A stretch of DNA of 6,910 bases from Oscillospiraceae bacterium (GCA_003516865.1 DPBR01000048.1:31108-38017), one strand, 5' to 3'; shown: positions 1 to 6,472, numbered from the stretch's first letter. Numbers and translations: made by a program. Notes: generated from the letters alone by a model not told the origin.

Positions 1-2
1 CG

Positions 3-113
3 CGGCTTCGCCGCGAGTGCCTCCGGCGGCTTAAAAACTTTTTATGAAGAAAAAGGTAAAAAAACCGCAGGTTTTCTGGAAGAAATTCAAAAAGACTTTA
101 AGCGCTTCGCGGT
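3..113. repeat. Cluster of short palindromic repeat modules (left copy)
   Basis: This non-coding DNA is made of short dyad modules that recur near the right end of the window. CGGCTTCGC (3-11) lies in a 6-bp hairpin at 1-15 (arms CGCGGC/GCCGCG, loop TTC). GTGCCTCCGGCGG is at 17-29. An A/T-rich hairpin-like module spans 31-62 and includes TGAAGAAAAAGGT at 45-57. AACCGCAGGTT (63-73) sits in a perfect AAAACC-GCA-GGTTTT hairpin at 61-75. CGCTTCGCGGT is at 103-113. All five modules reappear between 6473 and 6907, in a different order and one of them inverted. I see no gene here. They look like dispersed intergenic repeats; the function is unknown. Confidence 0.6.
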
Positions 114-155
114 GCAACTGCCAACTTTGCGCGATATGCGGTGCATTTCCAAACT

Positions 156-183
156 AAAGCGCGGGCATTTCTGTCCGCGCTTT
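156..183 (-). terminator. Probable terminator of the RHH-clpB operon
   Basis: A 9-bp perfect inverted repeat (AAAGCGCGG at 156-164, CCGCGCTTT at 175-183) begins 7 bases past the clpB stop codon. Two more pairs (166-167 with 172-173) extend it after one mismatch. Read leftward, the stem is followed by a short interrupted T stretch (TTTAGTTT), so it is a moderately good intrinsic terminator. Read rightward it is followed by TTTGTTGTT, so it may work in both directions. Confidence 0.6.
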
Positions 184-190
184 GTTGTTA

Positions 191-2785
191 TTACAGAATG
201 GCAAGCTCTCCGTTCGCTACTCCAACCTTTACTGTATCGCCCTGATGAAGCTTGTCCGCGAGAATTTCCTTCGCGATAAGCGTTTCAAGATTACGCTGAA
301 TATAACGCTTCAGCGGTCTTGCGCCAAACGCGGGGTCGTAGCTCTCGTCGACGATAAGCTGCTTCGCTTCATCGGTGATTTCAAGCGAAAGCTGCTTGTC
401 TTTCAGGCGCTTTGCAAGGTCCGCAACCTGAAGGTCGATGATACCGAAGATATTCTCCTTGGTAAGCGGCTTGTAGAACACGATTTCATCAAGTCTGTTC
501 AGAAATTCGGGTCTGAACGAGCGCTTCAGCAAAGCGTCAACGTTATTTCTCGCTTCTTCCGTGATTTCACCGTTCTCGTCGATACCCTCAAGTATATACT
601 GCGAGCCGAGATTTGACGTAAGAATGATGATTGTGTTCTTGAAGTCAACCGTTCTGCCCTGACTGTCGGTTACTCTGCCGTCGTCAAGGATTTGCAGAAG
701 AACGTTGAACACATCGGGGTGCGCTTTCTCGACTTCATCGAACAGCACAACGGAATATGGCTTTCTGCGAACCGCGTCCGTAAGCTGACCGCCCTCCTCG
801 TAGCCGACGTATCCTGGAGGCGCGCCGATAAGACGGGATACCGTGTGCTTCTCCATATATTCGCTCATATCAAGACGGATAATGTTGTGTTCATCATCGA
901 AAAGCGCTTCCGCAAGAGCCTTTGCAAGCTCCGTTTTACCAACGCCCGTAGGACCGAGGAACAGGAACGAACCAAGCGGCTTGCGCGGGTCGTTTATTCC
1001 CGCTCTCGAACGCATAATGCTCTCGGTTACGCGCTGAACGGCTTCGTCCTGACCCTTAACCCTCTTGTGGAGCGTATCGGCAAGGTGAAGTATCTTCTGA
1101 CGCTCGCCCTCGACAAGCCTGTCAACGGGAATACCCGTTCTGCGCGCGATAATTCTGGCGATTTCTTCCTCGGTGACTTTATCGCGCAGAAGCGAATCCG
1201 CCTTTGCCTTTTCGGCGATTTCTTCCTCGTTTTTCAGCTCCTCTTGCAGCTTCGGCAGCTTTCCGTACATAAGCTCAGCCGCCTTGTTCATATTATATTC
1301 GCGCTTTGCTTTCTCGATTTCAGCGTTTGTCTGCTCGATTTCCTTACGCAAATCCTGAACCTTCGAGATTGCGTTCTTTTCGTTCTGCCACTTCGCCTTC
1401 ATAGCCGAGAATTTCTCGCGCTTTTCGGCGAGTTCCTTGCGGATTTCCTCAAGATGCTCCTCGGAAAGCTTGTCGGTTTCCTTTTTCAGAGCGGCTTCTT
1501 CAATCTCAAGCTGGAGAATATCGCGCGAGATTTCGTCAAGCTCCGTGGGCATACTGTCCATTTCCGTGCGTATCATCGCGCAGGCTTCGTCAACGAGGTC
1601 GATTGCCTTATCGGGCAAAAATCTGTCGGTTATATAACGGTTCGAGAGCGTTGCCGCGGCGATTATCGCGTTATCCTGAATCTTAACGCCGTGGAACACC
1701 TCATAGCGTTCTTTCAGTCCGCGCAGGATTGAGATTGTGTCCTCAACGTTCGGCTCGTCTACAAGCACTTTCTGGAAACGACGCTCCAGAGCGGGGTCCT
1801 TTTCGATATACTTTGAATATTCGTCAAGCGTTGTCGCGCCGATACAGTGAAGTTCGCCGCGCGCAAGCATAGGCTTCAGCAGGTTGCCCGCGTCCATTGC
1901 GCCGCTTGTTTTACCTGCGCCAACGATAAGGTGAAGCTCATCGATGAACATAATAATCTGTCCGTCGCTCTTTTTCACCTCGTTCAGAACCGCTTTCAAG
2001 CGCTCCTCAAACTCGCCCTGATACTTGGCGCCCGCAATAAGCGCGCCCATATCAAGCGAGAAAAGCTTTCTGTCTTTCAGATTTGAGGGTACGTCGCCGC
2101 GCACGATACGCAAAGCAAGTCCCTCGGCTATCGCAGTTTTGCCGACGCCCGGCTCGCCGATAAGGCAGGGATTGTTCTTCGTTTTACGCGAAAGTATGCG
2201 GATTACGCTTCTGATTTCGCTGTCGCGCCCGATAACGGGGTCGAGTTTGTTCTGACGAGCAAGCTCAACCAAGTCCTGCCCGTATTTTTTCAGCACATCG
2301 TAGGTTTCTTCGGGAGTCTGAGATGTTACGCGCTGATTTCCGCGAACCTCCCGAAGCGCCGCTAGAATTTTCTTCTTGTCGATACCGAAGCTCTTCACAA
2401 GCCCCGAAACGCCGCTGTCAGCCTTTTCGAGCAGCGCGATAAGCAGATGTTCAACCGAAACATAATCGTCGTTCATATGAGCCGCCTGAGCCTCCGCTTC
2501 TGCGAACACCCGGTCAAGGTCAGACGAAATGTAGATTTTTCCGGCTTCTCTGCCGCTTCCCGAAACGCGCGGCATTCCCTCGATAAACTTCAGCGCCGCC
2601 TGCTTCAAGCCGTTTGCGTCAATGCCCGTTTTCGAGAAAAGCTGCGGAACAAGCCCGCCCTCGTCCGACAAAAGAGCATACAGCAGATGCATTTGCTCAA
2701 CGCAATTGTTCTGATAGGATACCGAGATATCCTGCGCCGCCTGAACGGCTTCCAAGGATTTTTGAGTTAATTTGTTGGCATTCAT
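191..2785 (-). CDS. clpB: ATP-dependent disaggregase ClpB (Hsp100)
   Basis: This is a cytoplasmic AAA+ unfoldase that, with the DnaK system, extracts and refolds aggregated proteins. The product is 864 residues, normal for ClpB. In order it has a double Clp N-domain (about 1-150), then NBD1 with Walker A GEPGVGKT (210-217), pore loop KYQG (254-257), Walker B ending D282-E283 and arginine-finger candidates R335/R336. A long charged coiled-coil M domain follows (about 405-530). NBD2 has Walker A GPTGVGKT (611-618), pore loop GYVGY (658-662), Walker B D683-E684, N725 in the sensor-1 position, R764 and sensor-2 GAR (821-823). The full-length M domain and the lack of an obvious LGF/IGF-type ClpP-docking loop favour ClpB over ClpA or ClpC. 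The start has a strong Shine-Dalgarno site. It is the second gene of an operon, 15 bases after the RHH gene. No internal promoter was recognised. The reading frame is intact and every ATPase motif is present. Confidence 0.97.
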   Translation of the reverse strand: MNANKLTQKSLEAVQAAQDISVSYQNNCVEQMHLLYALLSDEGGLVPQLFSKTGIDANGLKQAALKFIEGMPRVSGSGREAGKIYISSDLDRVFAEAEAQAAHMNDDYVSVEHLLIALLEKADSGVSGLVKSFGIDKKKILAALREVRGNQRVTSQTPEETYDVLKKYGQDLVELARQNKLDPVIGRDSEIRSVIRILSRKTKNNPCLIGEPGVGKTAIAEGLALRIVRGDVPSNLKDRKLFSLDMGALIAGAKYQGEFEERLKAVLNEVKKSDGQIIMFIDELHLIVGAGKTSGAMDAGNLLKPMLARGELHCIGATTLDEYSKYIEKDPALERRFQKVLVDEPNVEDTISILRGLKERYEVFHGVKIQDNAIIAAATLSNRYITDRFLPDKAIDLVDEACAMIRTEMDSMPTELDEISRDILQLEIEEAALKKETDKLSEEHLEEIRKELAEKREKFSAMKAKWQNEKNAISKVQDLRKEIEQTNAEIEKAKREYNMNKAAELMYGKLPKLQEELKNEEEIAEKAKADSLLRDKVTEEEIARIIARRTGIPVDRLVEGERQKILHLADTLHKRVKGQDEAVQRVTESIMRSRAGINDPRKPLGSFLFLGPTGVGKTELAKALAEALFDDEHNIIRLDMSEYMEKHTVSRLIGAPPGYVGYEEGGQLTDAVRRKPYSVVLFDEVEKAHPDVFNVLLQILDDGRVTDSQGRTVDFKNTIIILTSNLGSQYILEGIDENGEITEEARNNVDALLKRSFRPEFLNRLDEIVFYKPLTKENIFGIIDLQVADLAKRLKDKQLSLEITDEAKQLIVDESYDPAFGARPLKRYIQRNLETLIAKEILADKLHQGDTVKVGVANGELAIL

Positions 2786-2791
2786 TGTCAG

Positions 2792-2800
2792 TTCCCCCTT
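2792..2800 (-). promoter_or_regulatory. clpB ribosome binding site
   Basis: AAGGGGGAA on the minus strand lies 6-8 bases before the clpB ATG and directly abuts the TAA stop (2803-2801) of the upstream RHH gene. The whole intergenic gap is this site plus its spacer. This supports co-transcription and possible translational coupling of the two genes. Confidence 0.8.
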
Positions 2801-3454
2801 TTATATGATGTATTTTTGATTTGAAAGCGCGGCTTTATAATAAATTTCGGCGGCTCTCCGCGCCTGCCCTATGTCGGGCAAAGCCCCGAAATATTCCTTC
2901 ATCGTTCCGTCAAGCGTCGCCATATAATCCGCGACAGCCTGTCCAAGCTCGTCGTCCGAGATATCCTCGCGCGGCATATTCAGCGTCCGCGTAAATTTTC
3001 CCGCGTTTATCGTGAAAACAATATCGTCCGACAAATGCTTTGAAATATACTTCTTTTCAAGTGCAATCCAACACTCAAAAAACTCGCCGAGCGTGTTTAT
3101 CAGCTCCGCGTTCTGCGTCCTGAACGAAACGCGGATTTCGCCCGCCTTTCTTCCGCCGCCCGAACGTATCTCAACCGAATACCGCGCGGTCGGTTTATAG
3201 CGGTATTTCAGCGACGAGCGCGCGCAGAGCGTTCCCGAACCCGGCATTTCCGTAAGCACGAAGCCTTCTCCCATCGCGCCGCGAAGCGCCTCCATTATCT
3301 CGCGAAGCCGCATTTCGGGCGTTGTCAGCGCCACGCGTTCCGCAAGTATCCTGTTTATCATCGCCGAGCGTGAAAGCCCGCTTGAATGAGCCAGCGTGTC
3401 AACAGCGTCAACCACGTTATCCGAAAGCACAAGGCTGTAAATGCTGTTTCCCAT
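2801..3454 (-). CDS. Ribbon-helix-helix (CopG/Arc-type) DNA-binding protein with unknown C-terminal domain
   Basis: I do not recognise a named family for the full protein. Residues 4-43 have the ribbon-helix-helix pattern: a short beta strand (SIYSLVL), helix A (about 12-23), then GLSRSAMINRILAERVAL, the conserved turn and helix B. Such domains dimerise and bind operators with the paired beta strand. The remaining 170 or so residues are not part of a minimal RHH regulator. A middle segment alternates polar and hydrophobic residues and looks beta-rich (about 80-115), and the C-terminal third is mostly helical. No membrane segment or signal peptide is visible. I chose ATG at 3454 (217 aa) over GTG at 3463 because GGGGTGA lies 5 bases before the ATG but overlaps the GTG. 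It is the first gene of an operon with clpB and has its own strong promoter. A role as autoregulator of the clpB operon is inference. It could instead be an RHH protein with another job, such as plasmid- or antitoxin-like functions, although no toxin gene is adjacent. Confidence 0.75.
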   Translation of the reverse strand: MGNSIYSLVLSDNVVDAVDTLAHSSGLSRSAMINRILAERVALTTPEMRLREIMEALRGAMGEGFVLTEMPGSGTLCARSSLKYRYKPTARYSVEIRSGGGRKAGEIRVSFRTQNAELINTLGEFFECWIALEKKYISKHLSDDIVFTINAGKFTRTLNMPREDISDDELGQAVADYMATLDGTMKEYFGALPDIGQARRAAEIYYKAALSNQKYII

Positions 3455-3459
3455 ATCAA

Positions 3460-3469
3460 TCACCCCTTT
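3460..3469 (-). promoter_or_regulatory. Ribosome binding site that fixes the RHH gene start
   Basis: AAAGGGGTGA on the minus strand matches the anti-Shine-Dalgarno complement well and ends 5 bases before ATG 3454. The alternative in-frame GTG at 3463-3461 lies inside this site, so it cannot use it. The ATG start, 3 codons shorter, is preferred. Confidence 0.75.
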
Positions 3470-3487
3470 GGAAACTCGCTTGCTTGT

Positions 3488-3516
3488 ATTAATAATTGTA
3501 TCACACGTTTATTAAT
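3488..3516. promoter_or_regulatory. Candidate operator: inverted repeat over the RHH-clpB promoter
   Basis: ATTAATAA (3488-3495) and TTATTAAT (3509-3516) form a perfect 8-bp inverted repeat with a 13-base spacer. An outer pair GCTTG (3482-3486) and CAAGC (3521-3525) surrounds it. The arms cover the expected transcript start, touch the -10 box and fill the spacer, where a repressor would block RNA polymerase. The RHH product of the first gene is the obvious candidate ligand. A/T-rich arms can arise by chance, so this is tentative. Confidence 0.4.
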
Positions 3517-3523
3517 TTGTCAA
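3495..3523 (-). promoter_or_regulatory. Sigma-A-type promoter of the RHH-clpB operon
   Basis: On the minus strand a perfect -35 TTGACA (3523-3518) is separated by exactly 17 bases from -10 TACAAT (3500-3495). The expected transcript start is near 3488, giving a leader of about 34 bases before ATG 3454. The DNA upstream of the -35 is A/T-rich and could act as an UP element. No CIRCE (TTAGCACTC/GAGTGCTAA) and no CtsR tandem heptad were seen here, although both are common controls of clp genes in Gram-positive bacteria. Confidence 0.85.
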
Positions 3524-3588
3524 GCGTTTTTAATAAAATTTTGCACAAACTTTCAAATTATTTTTTGGCTATTTTGTTAAATTTGCCC

Positions 3589-3617
3589 TTGACAAATACC
3601 CCCAGAGGGTATATAAT
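3589..3617 (+). promoter_or_regulatory. Sigma-A-type promoter of csoR-copA
   Basis: TTGACA (3589-3594) and TATAAT (3612-3617) both match consensus perfectly and are 17 bases apart. The transcript should start near 3624, leaving a leader of about 24 bases before the csoR ATG, with no room for a riboswitch. Such a strong promoter needs tight repression, which fits the operator embedded in its spacer. Confidence 0.93.
3596..3612. promoter_or_regulatory. CsoR operator
   Basis: ATACCCCCAGAGGGTAT is a 17-base palindrome centred on 3604 with 7 of 8 paired positions complementary (3602/3606 mismatch). It matches the known style of CsoR operators (TACCC...GGGTA with a G/C-rich centre). It fills nearly all of the -35/-10 spacer, so bound CsoR would exclude polymerase. 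Cu(I) binding to CsoR is expected to relieve this. Confidence 0.88.
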
Positions 3618-3647
3618 AAACATGAGTAAAGAGAAAGGAGCGCGAAA

Positions 3648-3947
3648 ATGGAGGAAAAATGCTGCTGCAAAAAGAAAAAGCTCCGCTCGGAGGACGAAAA
3701 AAAGCGGCTTATAAACCGCCTGAACAGGATTTCGGGGCAGATTAACGGCATAAAGAAAATGCTTGAAAACGACGATTACTGCGTTGATATCCTCACGCAG
3801 AGCGCCGCGGCTTCGGCGGCTTTCGGGGCATTTGAAAGAGAGCTTCTCGACGAGCATATAAGAACCTGCGTTGCGAATAATATAAGAAACGGAAACGACG
3901 AGGTTATCGAAGAGCTTGTCGATATTCTGAGGAAAATGATGAAGTAG
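3648..3947 (+). CDS. csoR: Copper-sensing transcriptional repressor CsoR
   Basis: This 99-residue, all-helical CsoR/RcnR-family repressor binds Cu(I) and then releases its operator. The Cu(I) ligand triad is present with family spacing: C45 (in Y44-C45), H70 and C74, i.e. Cys-x24-His-x3-Cys, as in M. tuberculosis CsoR C36/H61/C65. Glutamates 88/89 lie near the position of the conserved second-shell Glu. The segment RLNRISGQINGIKKML (24-39) is the typical first-helix signature. The N-terminus carries a Cys triplet (5-7) before a lysine run; such Cys-rich tails occur in clostridial CsoR proteins, but the role is unclear. AAAGGAG (3634-3640) lies 7 bases before the ATG. It is the first gene of the copper operon, 8 bases before copA, under its own operator. 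The intact C-H-C triad argues for CsoR rather than RcnR, CstR or FrmR. Confidence 0.95.
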   Translation: MEEKCCCKKKKLRSEDEKKRLINRLNRISGQINGIKKMLENDDYCVDILTQSAAASAAFGAFERELLDEHIRTCVANNIRNGNDEVIEELVDILRKMMK

Positions 3948-3955
3948 GTGAAAAA

Positions 3956-6451
3956 ATGGAAAAATATGACATCACGGGAATGACCTGCGCGGCTTGCTCG
4001 GCGCGCGTGGAAAAAGCCGTAAAGGGCGTTGCGGGCGTGAAAAGCTGCGCCGTGAACCTGCTCACAAACTCAATGACGGTTGAGGGCGGAACGCCGGCGG
4101 ATATTATAGGCGCGGTTGAAAAAGCGGGCTATGGCGCGTCAAAGGCAGGCGAAAAGCGCACGGAAATGCCTTCCGCCGATAAGGAAACCGTCAAAATGAA
4201 GACGCGGCTTTTCTGGAGCATAGGATTTCTGCTCGTTTTGATGTATATTTCAATGGGCGCGATGATGTGGGGATTTCCGCTTCCCGCGTTTCTCGCGGAA
4301 GATTGCGTCGCCGTGGGACTTGCGGAGCTGCTGCTGACGGGAATTATAATGGTGATTAACCAGAAGTTCTTCATAAGCGGTTTTCGCGGGATTATCCACA
4401 AATCGCCGAATATGGACACGCTCATTGCGCTCGGAGCAACGGCGGCGTTCGGATACAGCGTTTACGCGCTTTTTGTGATGTCGAACGCGCAGGCTGTCGG
4501 AAACGCGGAGCACGCAATGCGCTATATGCACGAGCTTTATTTCGAGAGCGCGGGTATGATATTGACGCTGATTACGCTCGGAAAGCTGCTTGAAGCTTAC
4601 TCTAAAGGCAAAACGACAAACGCGCTCAAAGGGCTGATGAAGCTTGCACCGAAAACCGCCGTGCTGATTGAAAACGGAATTGAAACCGTTGTTCCGGTGG
4701 AAGAAGTGAAAATCGGCGATATTTTCAGCGTTAAGCCGGGCGAAAGCGTGCCGGTTGACGGAATTGTTGTCGAGGGCGAAACCGCCGTTGACGAGAGCGC
4801 GCTCACGGGAGAAAGCGTTCCCTCGGACAAAATTGTCGGGGACGAGGTTTCCGCCGCGACTATAAATCAGTCGGGATATATACGCTGCCGCGCGACAAGG
4901 GTCGGCGAGGACACTTCGCTGTCGAAAATAATCAAGATGGTGAGCGACGCGGCGGCGACAAAAGCGCCGATTGCAAAGGTCGCGGACAAGGTTTCGGGCG
5001 TGTTCGTGCCTGTCGTTATCGCGATTGCGCTCGTAACCATACTTGTGTGGCTCTTGTGCGGATATGGCGCGGGATACGCTCTGGAACGCGGAATTTCCGT
5101 GCTTGTTATATCGTGTCCGTGCGCGCTGGGACTTGCAACGCCCGTTGCGATTATGGTCGGAAACGGCGTCGGCGCGAAGAACGGAATTTTGTTCAAAACA
5201 GCCGTTTCGCTTGAACAGACAGGCAAAACCGACATTGTTCTCCTCGACAAAACAGGCACGATAACCAAAGGCGCGCCCGAGGTCACGGACGTTTGCACCG
5301 AGGACGGAACGGACGAAAACGAGCTTATGCAAACCGCGTTTTCTCTCGAAAAACGAAGCGAACACCCTCTCGCGGCGGCGATTGTAAAATACGGAAGCGA
5401 GCGCGGTTTCACCGCCGAAGAACCGAGCGAATTCAAGGTTCTGCGCGGAAGCGGACTGTCGGCGACGCTCAGCGGAAAAGAGTATATCGCGGGAAATCTG
5501 CGGCTTTGCGAAACTTATTGCAATATATCGCGGAAAATGCGCGAAAAAGCCGAAGAACTCGCGCTTGAGGGAAAAACTCCGCTGTTTTTCTGTCGGGAAC
5601 AGAAACTTCTCGGCATAATCGCGGTTGCGGACGCGATAAAGGAGGACAGCCCCAAAGCGATTTCTCAGCTTAAAAATATGGGCATCAGAACGGTTATGCT
5701 CACGGGCGATAACCGCAGAACTGCCGAAGCCGTGGGCAAAATCGCGGGCGTTGACGAGGTTATCGCGGAGGTTCTTCCGGGCGATAAAGAGGACGTTGTT
5801 CGCGAACTTCAAAAGCAAGGAAAAATCGCGATGGTCGGCGACGGAATAAACGACGCGCCCGCGCTCACCCGCGCAGATACTGGAATTGCGGTCGGCGCAG
5901 GAACGGATATCGCGATTGACGCAGCGGACGTCGTTCTGATGAAAAACACGCTTCTCGATGTTCCCGCGGCAATCAGACTTTCGCGCTCGGCACTGCGGAA
6001 TATTCACCAAAATTTGTTCTGGGCTTTTTTCTACAACGTAATCGGAATCCCCCTCGCGGCGGGCGTTTGGATTCCACGGTTCAACCTGCGGCTTAACCCG
6101 ATGTTCGCTGCCGCCGCCATGAGCCTTTCAAGCGTTTTCGTCATTACAAATGCCCTGCGGCTCAATCTCGCCAACATTTACAGCGAAAAACACGACAGAA
6201 AAATCCGCGCAAAACGCGTGAATACTATTAAAAAGGAGAAAAATACAATGGAAATTACAATGAAAATCGAAGGTATGATGTGCGGTCACTGCGAAGCAAC
6301 CGTCAAAAAGGCGCTCGAAGCCATTCCAACTGTCATCGAAGCCAACGTTTCCCACGAAAATGGCACTGCCATAGTGAAACTCTCGGAAAATACCGACTTC
6401 AATGTCCTCAAAAAAGCCGTCGAGGATAAGGATTACAAAGTCATCTCATAA
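3956..6451 (+). CDS. copA: Cu(I)-exporting P1B-type ATPase CopA with C-terminal CopZ-like domain
   Basis: This membrane pump uses ATP to export cytoplasmic Cu(I). The product is 831 residues. It starts with one N-terminal HMA domain (about 1-65, GMTCAAC, C11/C14). Eight membrane helices lie near 85-106, 118-134, 152-175, 194-215, 349-370, 380-402, 682-704 and 716-736. The P1B-1 (copper) signature is complete: CPC (387-389), Y693-N694, and M722 with S726. Actuator TGE is 284-286, the phosphorylation site DKTGT is 431-435 (D431), nucleotide-domain HP is H470-P471, and GDGIND is 628-633. After the last helix come a basic linker (about 737-764) and a second HMA domain (765-831, GMMCGHC, C776/C779). 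Most CopA proteins end just after helix 8, so this tail is an in-frame CopZ. The start uses AGGTGA overlapping the csoR stop codon, so the two genes are likely translationally coupled. Expression follows CsoR. Confidence 0.96.
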   Translation: MEKYDITGMTCAACSARVEKAVKGVAGVKSCAVNLLTNSMTVEGGTPADIIGAVEKAGYGASKAGEKRTEMPSADKETVKMKTRLFWSIGFLLVLMYISMGAMMWGFPLPAFLAEDCVAVGLAELLLTGIIMVINQKFFISGFRGIIHKSPNMDTLIALGATAAFGYSVYALFVMSNAQAVGNAEHAMRYMHELYFESAGMILTLITLGKLLEAYSKGKTTNALKGLMKLAPKTAVLIENGIETVVPVEEVKIGDIFSVKPGESVPVDGIVVEGETAVDESALTGESVPSDKIVGDEVSAATINQSGYIRCRATRVGEDTSLSKIIKMVSDAAATKAPIAKVADKVSGVFVPVVIAIALVTILVWLLCGYGAGYALERGISVLVISCPCALGLATPVAIMVGNGVGAKNGILFKTAVSLEQTGKTDIVLLDKTGTITKGAPEVTDVCTEDGTDENELMQTAFSLEKRSEHPLAAAIVKYGSERGFTAEEPSEFKVLRGSGLSATLSGKEYIAGNLRLCETYCNISRKMREKAEELALEGKTPLFFCREQKLLGIIAVADAIKEDSPKAISQLKNMGIRTVMLTGDNRRTAEAVGKIAGVDEVIAEVLPGDKEDVVRELQKQGKIAMVGDGINDAPALTRADTGIAVGAGTDIAIDAADVVLMKNTLLDVPAAIRLSRSALRNIHQNLFWAFFYNVIGIPLAAGVWIPRFNLRLNPMFAAAAMSLSSVFVITNALRLNLANIYSEKHDRKIRAKRVNTIKKEKNTMEITMKIEGMMCGHCEATVKKALEAIPTVIEANVSHENGTAIVKLSENTDFNVLKKAVEDKDYKVIS
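6233..6238 (+). promoter_or_regulatory. Internal ribosome binding site for CopZ inside copA
   Basis: AAGGAG, within the A-rich context AAAAAGGAGAAAAA, lies 9 bases before the in-frame ATG at 6248-6250. It is the strongest Shine-Dalgarno match seen in the 3' part of copA, and better than the one serving the copA start itself. In the fusion protein it is translated as Lys-Lys-Glu-Lys within the linker. Confidence 0.7.
6248..6451 (+). CDS. copZ: Nested CopZ-like copper chaperone (in frame with the copA 3' end)
   Basis: Internal initiation at ATG 6248 would give a 67-residue protein, exactly the size of free CopZ chaperones. It has the beta-alpha-beta-beta-alpha-beta HMA pattern: MEITMKIEGMMCGHCEATV with the metal site MxCGHC (C12 and C15 of the short form), and a hydrophobic C-terminal strand ending YKVIS. 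CopZ carries Cu(I) to CopA and to CsoR. The sequence is contiguous with copA, without an intervening stop, so the domain is certainly encoded as the CopA tail. That it is also made separately is inference from the Shine-Dalgarno/ATG pair. By hand count the segment 6241-6420 is about 44% G+C, against about 62% in two sampled copA stretches (4741-4800, 5401-5460). Confidence 0.6.
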   Translation: MEITMKIEGMMCGHCEATVKKALEAIPTVIEANVSHENGTAIVKLSENTDFNVLKKAVEDKDYKVIS

Positions 6452-6472
6452 GTCCATTTCACTCACAGGTGA

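Noticed and set aside
1..155. CRISPR array from the repeats at the window edge
   Set aside because: The repeats are short, of several different sequences, and not regularly spaced; no cas gene is near.
692..1732. Open frame of 346 codons on the plus strand opposite clpB
   Set aside because: Low-complexity Leu/Arg/Phe-rich translation with no motif; fully explained by codon bias of clpB.
3461..3463. GTG start for the RHH protein (220 aa)
   Set aside because: It lies inside the Shine-Dalgarno sequence that serves ATG 3454 at proper spacing.
3455..3600. CIRCE or CtsR heat-shock operator upstream of the clpB operon
   Set aside because: I looked for TTAGCACTC/GAGTGCTAA and for tandem GGTCAAA-type heptads; only an isolated TTGAC belonging to the -35 box was found.
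3618..3647. Riboswitch or attenuator in the csoR leader
   Set aside because: The leader is only about 24 bases, with no hairpin beyond the operator palindrome.
3496..3714. Plus-strand frame entering csoR in another frame, with an ATG at 3622
   Set aside because: It spans the promoter and operator, has no Shine-Dalgarno site before ATG 3622, and overlaps the well-supported CsoR start.
4250..6010. Long antisense open frame (586 codons) inside copA
   Set aside because: It is the shadow of a GC-rich coding strand. Its translation is Arg/Asn/His-rich without domains, it has no credible start signals, and it lies opposite a complete CopA with all motifs.
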